NCBI RefSeq assembly: GCF_964204645.1
Contig: NC_134036.1
Coordinates: 1,984,001-2,048,000 of the forward strand
Direction of reading: 5' to 3'
Source: Tubulanus polymorphus
Lineage: Eukaryota; Nemertea; Palaeonemertea; Tubulaniformes; Tubulanidae
Length of the DNA stretch: 64,000 nt
A program made the position numbers and the translations under genes. How positions within the stretch are numbered: the first letter of the stretch is position 1; each line of letters opens with the position of its first letter. The notes beneath the pieces are model-generated. The model had not been told where the DNA came from. It saw only the letters and a list, made by a program, of their open reading frames with translations, and searched no databases. Positions 45,210 through 59,000 of this stretch are shown here, piece by piece.

Positions 45210-47492
45210 ATGGCTACAAGTAATCCGGATCGTTTCGAGATTTCCGTACCTTTCAAAGGACGTCGCGTTACCGTTTGGTCCGATCAGGATAATGAGTACA
45301 GAACGATACAAAATTACTTTTATCAGCCGCTGTTTAAATTGGAATCTGATCGAATAACTGCGGATGGAAATATATTACAACTTGATATAACTCTGTGGTG
45401 TGAAGAATTAGAGGCTGCTATTGAACAAAAACTAAAAACCATCTATACAGGTCACGTAATAGCGGTGCAGATGATGCCGTTTGATGAGGTAAGAATCTGT
45501 AATTCTCATCTTCAGTTTCATCATCACCCGCGTGTATATACTAGACGGGTGACCACTGCGAGGTGAGAGTCAAATAGAAAAAATCTTTTTATATTTCAGG
45601 TGAAATTAGAATGGAGAGATGCGCCCTCTGGTGTGGAGATACCGAATCATCCGATCCCGTTCAATCATCAACCTCAGAATCACGTGTTTATCGTTAAATG
45701 TGAAAATGAAGAAATGTGTGAAATCTACAAATCGCGACTTCAACAATCTCCGCAATCAATAGGTTCGGGTCTTGTGATCGGTGCTAGTCGTCACGGGAAC
45801 GAATACGTGTTTAGAGTTAACACTGTACCGATTAGTGAAGCGCGAACAGTTCAACCAGACATTGATCAACGTCATCATTCCCAAATCGACAATGTCAAAC
45901 TGTTTCATGATAATTTAGAAAATCAATTCTCTCAATTAAAATGCACAGTTGAAGAGAGGCTGAACCGGTTCAATACTGAACAACAACTTGAAGAAAGGCT
46001 GAACCGGTTCTGTACTGAACAACAACTTGAAGAGAGGCTGAACCGGTTCTGTACTGAGCAACAACTTGAAGAGAGGCTGAACCGGTGCTGTACTGAACAA
46101 CAACTTGAAGAGAGGCTGAACCGGTGCTGTACTGAACAACAACTTGAAGAGAGGCTGAACCGGTGCTGTACTGAACAACAACTTGAAGAGAGGCTGAACC
46201 GGTGCTGTACTGAACAACAACTTGAAGAGAGGCTGAACCGGTGCTGTACTGAACAACAACTTGAAGAGAGGCTGAACCGGTTCTGTACTGAACAACAACT
46301 TGACGAGAGGCTGAACCGGTGCTGTACTGAACAACAACTTGAAGAGAGGCTGAACCGGTGCTGTACTGAACAACAACTTGAAGAGAGGCTGAACCGGTTC
46401 TGTACTGAACAACAACTTGAAGAGAGGCTGAACCGGTGCTGTACTGAACAACAACTTGCAGCATTGGAAGTAAAACTGAATAAGACTATCGATGACGTCA
46501 CAGGAAGAACAATCAATGATGTCAAAGGGAGAATAGATAAATTGGAGATATGTATTGGTGACGTCATAGGGAGAATGGATGAAGTGGAGAGTTCTATTGG
46601 TGACGTCATTGATTCATTAACGATCAGTAAACAGGTTCAGACAGACTTCAGACATAGTCTAATGACGTCATTACCTGGTGAGCAGACGGGTCGACAGTCA
46701 CGTATAATATGTGCGGGATGGAAGTCCAGTGATATATATTACTTGGATGATAATGATGTAATGAAGAGATATATAGAGTGTGTTGATGGAGATTATGTAC
46801 TAGGACTCGATACAGATAGTAACGGTCACCTGTTTGTGCTCGTGGAGAAAAACGAGAAATTCTTCCTGAGAAAATATAAAGATCAGGACAAAGTGTTAGA
46901 GGAAGATGTCACTGATATTGTGTCTGGATGTGGAACACTAGTTATTCGCGGTAACAATATTTACATCCAGTTAGATAGAGACGTTCGTGTTTTACGTCTA
47001 TTAGAAAACCCTGTAAATATTTTGATTGATAAAAACCGTGTGAAAAAATATCAGCTCCCGGATGGAGAGTACAAATATATCAAATGTTTCGATGTCGACA
47101 CGCGGGGACGCATGTTTGTATACTGTGATAAATCAGATAGATTACTCTATCTAACAGCTGATGCGGAATTGATCAGTTTTATCAATGTGGAAGATTCCGG
47201 ACTAACATTTGATCCACTTGCGGGACGCCCGTGTACAATCAATGATAAACATGTATTACTATCGGTAAACTCAAGGACTTGTGACAAAGGAGCCGTGATT
47301 AGTATGAGATATAATAATGAGGGGTTTATAGATCACCCGCGTATAGTATTGAACTCTACAGACAGTGTGACATGTGAAATACACAAAATATGTGACAGTA
47401 ACACTGTAGTTATCTGTCACTGGGATAACAGTTATAAACCGGACTCACTGCGAGTTTATAATATAAACACTGTACTCACTCGTACACAATAA
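45210..47492 (+). CDS. TR-5: repeat-stalk/propeller-like protein, class A
   Basis: Exons 45210-45488 and 45600-47492, 723 aa, thirteen units. Exon 1 is class A (IEQKLKTIY, shared with TR-1). The linker is the long AALEVKLNKTIDD form shared with TR-3. The first repeat unit has lost a Cys (RFNTEQQL). Propeller-like variants include CAGWKSSDIYYLDD, VLVEKNEKFFL, NILIDKNRVKK and DKSDRLLYL, making it the most diverged copy in that region. Intact frame. Confidence 0.8.
45951..46457 (+). repeat. 39-bp coding repeat, 13 units (TR-5)
   Basis: Unit types: FN, FC, FC, five CC, FC, CC (starting DER), CC, FC, CC. Confidence 0.95.
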
Positions 47493-47760
47493 ACACCCGG
47501 TTTTAATCAAACATTATATAACACGTATCATTCGAGATTAAATCCATAGATAGTCGAAATATGTGGATTTTTTAAAAGTGAAAGAATGTATCTTTTTAGG
47601 ACCTGTTTATGGAATGAGACTCTCATTCATTCTATTACGTTATATATCATAACAGAAAAAAAGACTAAAAGTTAAGAAGAAAGAATTTGACGAAAAAAGT
47701 AATTTCTATTAGAATTATTGAGAGAATGTAATCAATTATGATTGTATCGCAAAAGAAAAC

Positions 47761-49079
47761 AATAGCGAAGTTTCCAGTTACCAGGCGCCATTTTGAGGCG
47801 GTCCCGCGGGTCCCGCATCGTTGGAAAGATTTTAACATTTTTTAAAACTAAAACTTCTAGCGCGATTCATTGTAGTCCATTCGTCTTTTGGCACAAAAAT
47901 TTAAGTCATGAATCGTTAAAAAGGTGACCATTTCTATTTTCTGATGGTGTTTATTTTATTTTTCTCGGCTGCAACAATCGAACACAGTTACAGTTTAAAA
48001 AATATACGTCACTTTAAGGAATGCGCCTCAAAAAGATTGGTAATTTTGTGTTATTGACTGTAACTTTTTCATGTTAACAGTTACAATGAAGAATTTTTCA
48101 TTGAAGCTAGAGTTATCTGAGGATTTTGTTGATACTACATTTGTAAAAATATCTTTATAGAAACGCACGTGGCCACCGGTTGAGTCAAGAGCAAAGCGCG
48201 CAAGAGTGGTTGACCGTCGATTTTCTGCATACCCGTTCTAAGCCAATTTCATGGAAATTTTAAAGTTTTTTTAAATTTAAATCATCGTTTGATTGTTTCC
48301 ATGTTGAATTGAGGGTATTTGGTGTCTCCCCAGCATAATTAGATTTGAAACGATGCTTGATGTTTACAACGACCGCTTGTTTTTATTGAAAGACTGCATC
48401 TTTGTGTCGTGTCACCTAGAAGCCGTTATCCTCTATTCTCTGATCGACACTGCGCTCGGTCCAATGTTTAACGTTCGACGATTGAACATTCTAGGTCAGA
48501 TAAGACAAGTTTCTTGACATTTTTTCCTAATGCAAAGTATCTGATTTTAATCTATAAAAATATTTAGTATCTAGAAAATTGCCATAAAAATAGCGCAATA
48601 CGCGCATGCAGAAAATCGACGGTCATCCACTCGTGCGCGCTTTGCGCTTGACTCAACCGGTGGCCACGCGCGTTTCTATGAACATATTTTTACGAATGCA
48701 GTGTCAACAAAATCCTGAGATAAAACTCTATCTTCAATGAAAAATTCTACATTGTATCTCTTAACATGAAAAAGTTACAGTCAATAACACAAAATTACCA
48801 ATTTTTTGAGAAGTACGCCTTCCTTAAAGTGACGTATCTTTTTTAAACTGTAACTGTGTTCGATTGTTGCAGTCGAGAAAAATGAATTAAACACCATCAG
48901 AAAATAGAAATTGTCTCCTTTCTAACGATTCATGACTTTAATTTTTGTGCTAAAAGAGTGGTGGACTACAATGAATCGCGCTAGAAGTTTTAGTTGAAAA
49001 AATGTTAAAATCTGTCCAACCATGCGGGACCCGCGGGACCGCCTCAAAATGGCGCCTGGTCACTGGATACTTCGCTATT
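47761..49079. mobile_element. 1.3-kb foldback element, copy 3
   Basis: 1,319 bp. Here the tips are perfect for 11 bp (AATAGCGAAGT / ACTTCGCTATT), which best defines the element ends. More substitutions than between copies 1 and 2. Confidence 0.88.
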
Positions 49080-49812
49080 TGAAAAAAATATTAATTATTA
49101 TTGGAATTATTATAATAATGTATTCAATTACGATCTAATATTGTAAAAAGAAAATATAACACAAATAAATATTATTATCATTATCCAGTTTTAAATTCCA
49201 CGATAGTCAAATTTGTCTCAGGTTTTCATATCATCCTGGATCATTCTGAGGACAGTTGTACAGTCATTGCTTAGAATTTTAGATCGTTTCTATAACCAAT
49301 CAAGCGAATCGCCCTGCAATACAGGACTGAGGGACCATGAGACCGTCCTATTATACCTGAGAGGAGATCAAATAATTAATGAAGGAAGCGGACTTATAGA
49401 CCGTCCACTTAAAAGTACCAGACGATTGAGGAGTTGAGCGAAGGATTGCGAAGGGTTGTCGCATCGTTTAAGGATTTATTGCAACAATTCACGATCGAAT
49501 AGTTTTGAAGATTAGTTTTTCTTGAATTTTAAATTCAATCGGATGCAATTAATCTTTAAGAAATTCATCATCAAACAATGACAGAATTATTCGTTTGCAT
49601 TTTCGTAAATAAAATATAATTTACTTTTTGTGAATCTCAAATGAGAGCCCAATATCGATTTTATTAGTTAGTCATGTTCTACAGTCGTTACGGTAACTTG
49701 ATCGCTTCATTTTGTAAATAGACCTATATTTCAAAGTCCTGATCGGTCAAAGTCGATTAAACCGGGTTACAGCGTATAGAATATCTAATGACGGTTATAA
49801 CTATTTCACGTA
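49080..49812. other. Intergenic flank, copy of 22378-23110
   Basis: Near-identical duplicate; no gene seen. Confidence 0.6.
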
Positions 49813-50989
49813 ATGGCTAATGTTATAAAATGTACGCTTCCTGGTTCGGAGACTGTGGTTACTACAAAGGGTGGTTCTAAAAACCGCAATAGATGTCGCC
49901 TTCGCTTAATTTTCACTTGTTTCGCTAAAGCAAAAAAATTTCTCTATGATAAAGCTATGAAAGCTATGTATTCTATTATTCAAAAGGGCAGACGTTTGAA
50001 ACTTCCAGTAGATGTAATGTTTAAAATATTTGACATGTGCGTCGCTCCTATCGCGTTGTACGGTTGCGAAATCTGGGGATATGAAAACCTTGACTTATTA
50101 GAAAACCTCCACTGTTTATTTTGTACAATTATCATGAAAGTTACAAAATATTCCCATAACCTTCAAGTATTAGCGGAGTTAGGACGTTATCCTATGTATA
50201 TAAGCGTAAAGCGTAGAATGATTAATTTGTGGGTCAAAACGATAGAGTGCAAACAAAGTAAACTTAGTTCAATTCTCTATAAGATATCTTATAATTTATA
50301 TCTGAATGATAGGTTTAAGAGCCCCTGGCTGTTATTTATTAAGAAGACTTTTGATGACTGTGGCCTTTCGTATATATGGACACAACAATCTATGGTAAAC
50401 TCTAGGACTTCCCCAAAACAATTACACCGTTTACTCCGTGATCAGCATGTGCAGGAGACAGAATTTAGGCTAAATAATAACCCGTTATACATTAATTTTA
50501 GACAATATAAGAAGGATATCAAATTTGAAAACTATATAAATCGGCTTGATGACGACTTAGTGACCAGCTTATTCCAGTTCAGGATTGGGTCTTATCTCCT
50601 ACCTGTAAATCAATTGTCAAATCTCCATCTACCGAGAACCGATAGATTATGCCCCACCTGTAACGTTTTAGGCGACGAACTACATTTCATTTTTGACTGT
50701 AAATTACTTACCGTATTCCGTGAAAGCTACCTAAATTCAAATACCTTTCGGAATCTTGATGTTTTAAAAAATCCAACTTTTAAACTTGCTAAATTTATCA
50801 AATTAGGTCTGGATGTATATAGATCCCTCCGTTAGTGTGTGTAAATAGTATGTTGTAAATAACGTTTGTTATGTTTCAAAGTGCTTTTATCTACTGTTTT
50901 TGTAAATAATTGTAAATACTGTTTTTTTTCCTCCATATACCATGGGGATGGTTGGAGTGTAATAAATATTCGTATTCGTATTCGTATTC
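49813..50989 (+). mobile_element. 5'-truncated LINE, copy 3
   Basis: 340-codon frame 49813-50835. Compared with copy 1 it has amino-acid changes E-K, L-I, K-T, F-L and YK-NQ but only about two silent changes. TATTCG tail at 50967-50989. Confidence 0.85.
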
Positions 50990-51025
50990 ACTTGTCGTAG
51001 AGTTTTCTCAGGAGACTAAGGAGGT

Positions 51026-52325
51026 TAGCTCGGTGGGTACAGGATGTTGCTCCGACCAAGGGGCGACTAGCTCGATGGTGGGCACAGGATGGCTCTCCGG
51101 CCCACATGTGATAAGCTCGGTGGTGGGTATGGATGGCGCTCCTGCCCACAGGCGACTAGCTCGGTGGTGGGTACAGGATGTTGCTCCGACCCAGGGGCGA
51201 CTAGCTCGATGGTGGGCACAGGATGGCTCTCCGGCCCACATGTGATAAGCTCGGTGGTGAGTACAGGATGGCTCTCCTGCCCACAGGCGACTAGCTCGTT
51301 GGTAGGCACAGGATGGCTCTCCTGCCCACAGGCGACTAGCTCGGTGGTGGGTACAGGATGGCTCTCCTGCCCACAGGCGACTAGCTCGATGGTGGGCACA
51401 GGATGGCGCTCCTGCCCACAGGCGACTAGCTCGGTGGTGGGTACAGGATGTTGCTCCGACCCAGGGGCGACTAGCTCGATGGTGGGCACAGGATGGCTCT
51501 CCGGCCCACATGTGATAAGCTCGGTGGTGAGTACAGGATGGCTCTCCTGCCCACAGGCGACTAGCTCGTTGGTAGGCACAGGATGGCTCTCCTGCCCACA
51601 GGCGACTAGCTCGGTGGTGGGTACAGGATGGCTCTCCTGCCCACAGGCGACTAGCTCGATGGTGGGCACAGGATGGCGCTCCTGCCCACAGGCGACTAGC
51701 TCGGTGGTGGGTACAGGATATTGCTCCGACCCAGGGGCGACTAGCTCGATGGTGGGCACAGGATGGCTCTCCGGCCCACATGTGATAAGCTCGGTGGTGA
51801 GTACAGGATGGCTCTCCTGCCCACAGGCGACTAGCTCGTTGGTAGGCACAGGATGGCTCTCCTGCCCACAGGCGACTAGCTCGATGGTGGGCACAGGACG
51901 GTGCTCCTGCCCACAGGCGACTAGCTCGGTGGTGGGTACAGGATGGCTCTCCTGCCCACAGGCGACTAGCTCGATGGTGGGCACAGGATGGCGCTCCTGC
52001 CCACAGGCGACTAGCTCGGTGGTGGGTACAGGATGTTGCTCCGACCCAGGGGCGACTAGCTCGATGGTGGGCACAGGATGGCTCTCCGGCCCACATGTGA
52101 TAAGCTCGGTGGTGAGTACAGGATGGCTCTCCTGCCCACAGGCGACTAGCTCGTTGGTAGGCACAGGATGGCTCTCCTGCCCACAGGCGACTAGCTCGGT
52201 GGTGGGTACAGGATGGCTCTCCTGCCCACAGGCGACTAGCTCGATGGTGGGCACAGGATGGCGCTCCTGCCCACAGGCGACTAGCTGGGTGGTGGGCACA
52301 GGATGGCGCTCCTGCCCACAGGCGA
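51026..52325 (+). repeat. 45-bp minisatellite, about 29 units, with higher-order period (copy 3)
   Basis: The variant TTGCTCCGACCCAGGGGCG recurs at 51181, 51451, 51721 and 52036, spacings of 270, 270 and 315 bp (6, 6 and 7 units). A 415-codon frame across the array is an artefact of unit length. Confidence 0.95.
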
Positions 52326-52717
52326 ATTCATGTTAGTAACATACGTAGGCTTACTTTTTACGCAGAAGATTTTTTCTTTCTGCATTTTGTGTCCAACCTC
52401 GTTCACCGGGACTTACGCCGAGCCACTACAGTTAACCTAGCTTAAGTCATCATCAAATAAGTCATCGAATCACTCGTCATCTTTAATTCTATTTCTTTAA
52501 TGTACTGGAGTAGGTATAAGTCATCATTTCGATAAGTCAAAAAACGCTGAGAAGACTTAAGCAAGGTTGATTTGAAATTCCTAAATTAATCGAAATAGAA
52601 AAATAAAAAATGAAATAAAACTTGTTCTGGTGTAAGACATTTGGTCTGATCTCCCGTGATGAGAGGAAATAGGAGCGCGTTATCAGAAGATAGTGACATG
52701 TAGATTTCCAGGACCGC
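52326..52717. other. Conserved segment between minisatellite and TATA box, copy 3
   Basis: Duplicate of 24993-25385; no gene seen. Confidence 0.55.
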
Positions 52718-52725
52718 TATATAAA
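52718..52725 (+). promoter_or_regulatory. TATA box upstream of TR-6
   Basis: GC-TATATAAA-GC, same context as at 25386. Confidence 0.6.
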
Positions 52726-52876
52726 GCTGGGTTCACTCTCAGTCCTGGTCTCCACACAGATATCCGTCGTTCTACAATCTTAGTACAACCATACTGTGGC
52801 GAATCGATTTCAAGGTCATTGACACTGCGCTATATTTGTCAAAATTATTAAAAGAACTCATTTTGCGTTTTTCTAG

Positions 52877-54437
52877 GCACCGCTTCGATATAAGTTAATG
52901 TTGGAGGATATTGTAAGGACGCTATACCCGGTTACTCATGTTGTAGTAAGGACAGTAAAAGGATTTATCTGGTAGGGCTGGGCTTCGTCTGGACCTGTTG
53001 TACATTATTATTTACCTAATACCCATACATAATGTTTCAATTCAGAATTAGGACGTTCCATGTGTTCAATCGACGTTGCTTTTTCCAGATCAGCGATTCC
53101 TTACTTTCTCATCATCTGGATCTGTTTGCTGCCGATACCCGGAGGTTGACTAGACCTACACTGATTCATTCGAGACCTTGTTAGGTAATCCATGATGCTC
53201 TACACTGAAATAAATTTCGGGTGAGCGAAGCGGTTTAATATTGGGTACCGTTATAGAATGTATATGTTTTGTGTTAAATCAACAGTTCTAATGTTGATTT
53301 TTGCGTTACATTTTCAGACAGATGCAGCCTCTCCTGCCGATACTGTTAACTTGGATGTTACATCTCCCAAGGTGAATGTACATGTAATGAAAATCCATTC
53401 CTGAATTTGGTGAGTAGACATTGTTTGTTTTATACGGAACTTGGGTGGGGTTTAAGTTTATTCAAACGGATAGAACCTCGTTACAACAAACACAGATACA
53501 GTAGACTCTTAACTGGAAGTTAATTTCTGACCAGTGACTTGGTTCAGTCGATACTTCGAGTTTGAAAAACTAAAATTATCATGAATTGTTGCAATATATG
53601 TTTTCAAATTAAATGTGGTAATTCACCTTTTACAGATTTTAGTTCAAGTCGAGTTCTTATGAGCAGCGATTTACCAGATAAAGTTAACTATTGATTTATT
53701 CCATAAACTTGATTATGAAATGTAAAAAAAAAACAGATTTTGTCGCCCGCTCGAAACCGGTTCAATCGTCCCAGACATTTATACATTAATGTTCCATAGT
53801 TCAATGACGTGCACTTGACTCTTGACACATTCGTGAGTCATATTTGAAAAAAATCCGTGATAACAAAGTCATGCGCATAGATTATTTGAAAATGATCCGA
53901 AATATTAATTCGCCACTTGAAGACAATTTTCATACGGCGGATGTCATTTGGTGGTTTCCTGCCCTTGGCCTTTATGATAATCAAGAGATTCGCTTTACGG
54001 ATGCTTTCAAATACTAATCAAACACCAGATTTCAGATCACTTTCCAAGTGGGAACGTAGAACTTGAAACTCTTGTTATCAATTTTATTTGTGTCTTTTCA
54101 AAGTATGTCGACAAAAAACTGCGTTCATGACATTTGACAGGAATGTCAAAATACCGATTTGTCACCCTGATTAGAATCAGACCCTGGACATATCACATGA
54201 ATTTTCTTATAAAACACCTGAGTTGATTACTTATTATCTAGTTCACAGGAAACCATTTCTAGTATGTCTATAATATTTATCAGACACATTAAACTGCGTC
54301 ACTAGATCTGATAATCGGGTTCGTAACCGAAAATACCGGTCACCGCGATTAGAATCAGACCTTGGGACTAATATCACCTGACTGTTCTACGCCCAAACCG
54401 CATTCACAATTTCTGGTGTTAATAACTGACGGTCAAC
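52877..54437. other. Upstream region of TR-6
   Basis: Stopped copy of the Cys-rich exon (ATATAAGTT), exon-like block near 53318, and a TTATAAAA box at 54207-54214. No intact gene. Confidence 0.5.
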
Positions 54438-55186
54438 ATGGCTACAAGTAATCCGGATCGTTTCGAGATTTCCGTACCTTTCAAAGGACGTCGCGTTACC
54501 GTTTGGTCCGATCAGGATAATGAGTACAGAACGACACAAAATTACTTTTATCAGCCGCTGTTTAATTTGGAATCTGATCGAATAACTGCGGATGGAAATA
54601 TATTACAACTTGATATAACTCTGTGGTGTGAAGAATTAGAGGCTGCTATTAAACACGAACTAAAAACCATCTATACAGGTCACGTAATAGCGGTGCAGAT
54701 GATGCCGTTTGATGAGGTAAGAATCTGTAATTCTCATCTTCAGTTTCATCATCACCCGCGTGTGATACTAAACGGGTGACCACTGCGAGGTGAGAGTCAA
54801 ATAGAAAAAATCTTTTTATATTTCAGGTGAAATTAGAATGGAGAGATGCGCCCTCTGGTGTGGAGATACCGAATCATCCGATCCCGTTCAATCATCAACC
54901 TCAGAATCACGTGTTTATCGTTAAATGTGAAAATGAAGAAATGTGTGAAATCTACAAATCGCGACTTCAACAATCTCCACAATCAATAGGTTCGGGTCTT
55001 GTGATCGGTGCTAGTCGTCACGGGAACGAATACGTGTTTAGAGTGAACACTGTACCGATCAGTGAAGCGCGAACAGTTCAACCAGACATTGATCAACGTC
55101 TTAATTCTCTAATTGACAATGTCAAACTGTTTCATGATAATTCAGAAAATCAATTCTCTCAATTGAAGCGGACTATAGACACAGTT

Positions 55187-55381
55187 GAAGAGAGGCTGAA
55201 CCGGTGCTGTACTGAACAACAACTTGAAGAAAGGCTGAACCGGTTCTGTACTGAACAACAACTTGAAGAGAGGCTGAACCGGTTCTGTACTGAACAACAA
55301 CTTGAAGAGAGGCTGAACCGGTGCTGTACTGAACAACAACTTGAAGAGAGGCTGAACCGGTGCTGTACTGAACAACAACTT
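55187..55381 (+). repeat. 39-bp coding repeat, 5 units (TR-6)
   Basis: Same unit order as TR-4 (CC, FC, FC, CC, CC). Confidence 0.95.
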
Positions 55382-56047
55382 GAAGCATTAGAAGTTAAAC
55401 TGAACAACGCTATCGATGACGTCACAGGGAGAGTGGATGAAGTGGAGAGTTCTATTGGTGACGTCATTGATTCATTAACGATCAGTAAACAGGTTCAGAC
55501 AGACTTCTTACCTGACCTAGTGACGTCTATACCTGGTGAGCAGACGGGTCAACAGTCACGTATAATATGTGCGGACTACGAGGAGTCCAGTGATATATAT
55601 TACATGGATGATAATAATGTAATGAAGAGATATATAGAGTGTGTTGATGGTGATTATGTACTTGGACTCGATACAGATAGTAACGGTCACCTGTTTGTAG
55701 TCGTGGAGAAAAACGAGAAACTCTGCCTGAGAAAATATAAAGATCAGGACAAAGTGTTAGAGGAAGATGTCACTGATATTGTGTCTGGATGTGGAACACT
55801 AGTTATTCGCGGTAACAATATTTACATCCAGTTAGATAGAGACGTTCGTGTTTTACGTCTATTAGAAAACCCTGTAAACAGTTTAATTGATAGAAACCGT
55901 GTGAAAAAATATCAGCTCCCGGATGGAGAGTACAAATATATCAACAGTTTAGATGTCGACACGCGGGGACGCATGTTTGTATACTGTAATAGATCGGGAA
56001 GATTACTCTATCTAACAGCTGATGCGGAATTGATCAGTTTTATCAAT

Positions 56048-59000
56048 AACACGTTCCCAAATGTTTTGATACTTTCTCAGTTTGTATCAAATATATTGCC
56101 AATTTCTGGTCCTTGAGTCCTGAAAAATGATAAATTTACAGCGCAAAATCGTACAAACGTGTCAATTATACTTCTAAACACTTTATTTGCGGACCAGTTT
56201 ATGAATTGAGTGTGGGCCATAGAGCGCTATATCCGCCTGTGATCTCGACTTTCAATTTATTACGTAAGCTATTCGTGAACAAAATGCGGCCGGCGCACAA
56301 TAGAAACTTCGCTCTATGTATTCTTTCATTACCGCCGACAAAGAGGACCGATATTTCGCAAATTGGATTCGGGAGGTTTAAACCTCCCAAGGTCAAATCA
56401 CTAAAATTGTGACCTTCGTGGAGATTATCTAAAAAGCCGATGGTAATCAAATTTAGCAGAACTTTTAACCCAAACGTTCAATGGTTTGAAAATCTTTCAA
56501 TGGCATTCCTAAGTATTTGATGAAAGTTGAGAAATCATAAGATATTCATATAACCATGGACTCTAAAACCTAAATCGTTTAAGAGTCCCTGGTATAAAAA
56601 AAAACTTTGCATAACGAAGAAGCAAAAATTCGAATCCGAACCATCTGTTTGGAATTGATTCTTATGAAATGGAAACAAATGCGTGAGCACTACTCATTGA
56701 TTCGTTCATTATTGTACAATATGTTTCATTTTTTGACCGTAAGACGTTGACATTATGTCAATTTCATTCAATTTACTTTGCGGCTTTACAACGGCTATTT
56801 CACTGGTTCTGCGTGATGAGATAATTCTGATTAAAGTTATTGTATTAATTTCTACATGTATATACGTAATGATACTCTTTCTGAATAAAAGATGCAAGTT
56901 ATTCGAATCCCCACCATTGTTCTCTACAATGTACGTTAATCAAACTCACGATAAAACCAGAGCCAAAACCATGGACTCAAAAACGAAGAATCCGTGGTCA
57001 AACATACAATTTTAATTTCCCCGTTAGTTCACTGATGCCGTCAGTTTCTATCGAATGCAAGGATTCTAGCCAATCAGAGAGGCGCATGTACACATCCATT
57101 GGCATACTTAGTTCTAGTACAACTTAGACAATAATCAAGGTTCGAGCCAATGTCAGTAACTAGAATATGTTCTTTCATCAAATATAAATATCTCAGCAGT
57201 AGTCAGTTAGTTGAGTTTGTTTGACTTGTTTTGTATTTCATCAATCAATCTATTTCATTTTATTTTAAAGTACAAACTAAACGCTTGAATTGCTTATAAC
57301 ACGACCAGGTATGAATTAGAATAGATCGGCTTAATATTTCGAATGCAAATTTGGCGATTAAGCAATCGAAAATTCGAAGTGCTTGAGAAATTTATCAATA
57401 CGCCCATTACTCCGAATAGCGATAAGTTCATTGACACATGTGACCATTGTTTTGTTACTTTCGATAAGCGATTCGAATAAGCTATGCGACAGCTAACGAC
57501 AGCACAATCGCAATATCAACAGAAGTTCATTTTATCCTACATGATGAGGCTAAATTCAGTGAAATCGATCGTGTTCTGAAATATATATTTTCCTGGATAC
57601 ATTTTGTTTATTGTAGCTATTCTATGCGGTTTTATACATTAACCTGCTATAACATATTGACCGTTTTCAAGAACCCAAAAATTACAATTTTCTGGGAATC
57701 CTAATTTGTCCTAAACGATATTCCAACTATTATTTTGTTAATTATTCAACTATCATCACTAACTGGGTAAGTTAGTTGAACTTACATAAAGATATATCAT
57801 TAGGGACACTTCAATTTCACACCGTTCAATATCATAAGGGAACAAAATTCTTTGAAACTTGGTTAATAGTAGTTCTTAAGACTAGGTTTTGTTTCCGGAA
57901 TTTACTAAATGTACCAGTTCTAATAATTCACTCATTGAAGCTTCTATACATTAGAAGTGAAAGCTCGTGCGTCGAAATAAATAGTTAACCTTTAAAGTAC
58001 TACTCGTCTCTTCATTTAAATTCAAATAATATAAGTCTTTATTGATTCTTTTTTGATGGAATATGCATAACTTTTTCTGGGCAAATTTCTATATTCTGTC
58101 AAGTCATGGACTCTAAAACGATTTAGACATTAAAACGTTTTAGAGTCCATGGTCAAGGTATTTTGGCTATAACGAGTATAACTAACTCCCTGGGGTAACG
58201 ATGTGGCTGATGAAATGATCTCTCCCATTGTAATCCCACCATTCAATTACTCATTGTATAACAACTCTCACAATTAAGCCTCGGACTCTTAAACGAATTA
58301 TGAGTGCATGCTTTAGTATAGGCTCTGATATAGAGCATATTGTCTTGATTTAGAACATGTATGCATAAACTCTAGGCTGCAAAGAAATACGTTTTCAGCG
58401 GCTTTAATCGAGTTAAATCTTTCGTGATAGATTAACACAGAGAGGCGGCACCCAATCGCTGCTTATTGACATTAGGCACAAGTCACTGTTATGTTCATTA
58501 GTAAAACTAATATAGAATGAATAAGTGAGGAGGGAAAATGTATAAATTAAATTTATAAATGAATTTATAAGAATTTAGCATGCATCGGAGTGCACTTAAA
58601 TTGGATTATTACAAAATAACTCACTTCAAAATTTATGATATTGTTTCATTGATATTTATTACTTTAAAGCGATTCACTTTAAGAACTTTGGTCAACAATA
58701 AGTCTGACCTGCAAATCAAATCATCGGGAGAACAAAATACTGTTTCAAAAAATTATATTGCTAATACATTCCTAATCTTAATCTCTCGCCATAAACCTAC
58801 TGGATTTAGGGCCTGGGGCATTTTACATGGTTGTAGGTAAAATTCCCCTAGGTAAAATCCTCACTTGGCGATTTTTCAAGAACATTTGAAAGCACGATAT
58901 CTATTCAAACATATTCATCTACAATACAACTGCAATATATTTAACTGTGCATTGATCTCTTTTGTTGAAATAAATCTTTAAATAAATTCATAGAATAAAT

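Noticed and set aside
51008-52336. Frames of 362-415 codons on both strands over the 45-bp minisatellite
   Set aside because: Unit length is a multiple of 3, so frames stay open without selection; several frames are open at once and unit counts change freely.
58580-58840. 86-codon frames inside the 6.1-kb element
   Set aside because: No motif, no gene context, AT-rich sequence; expected by chance.
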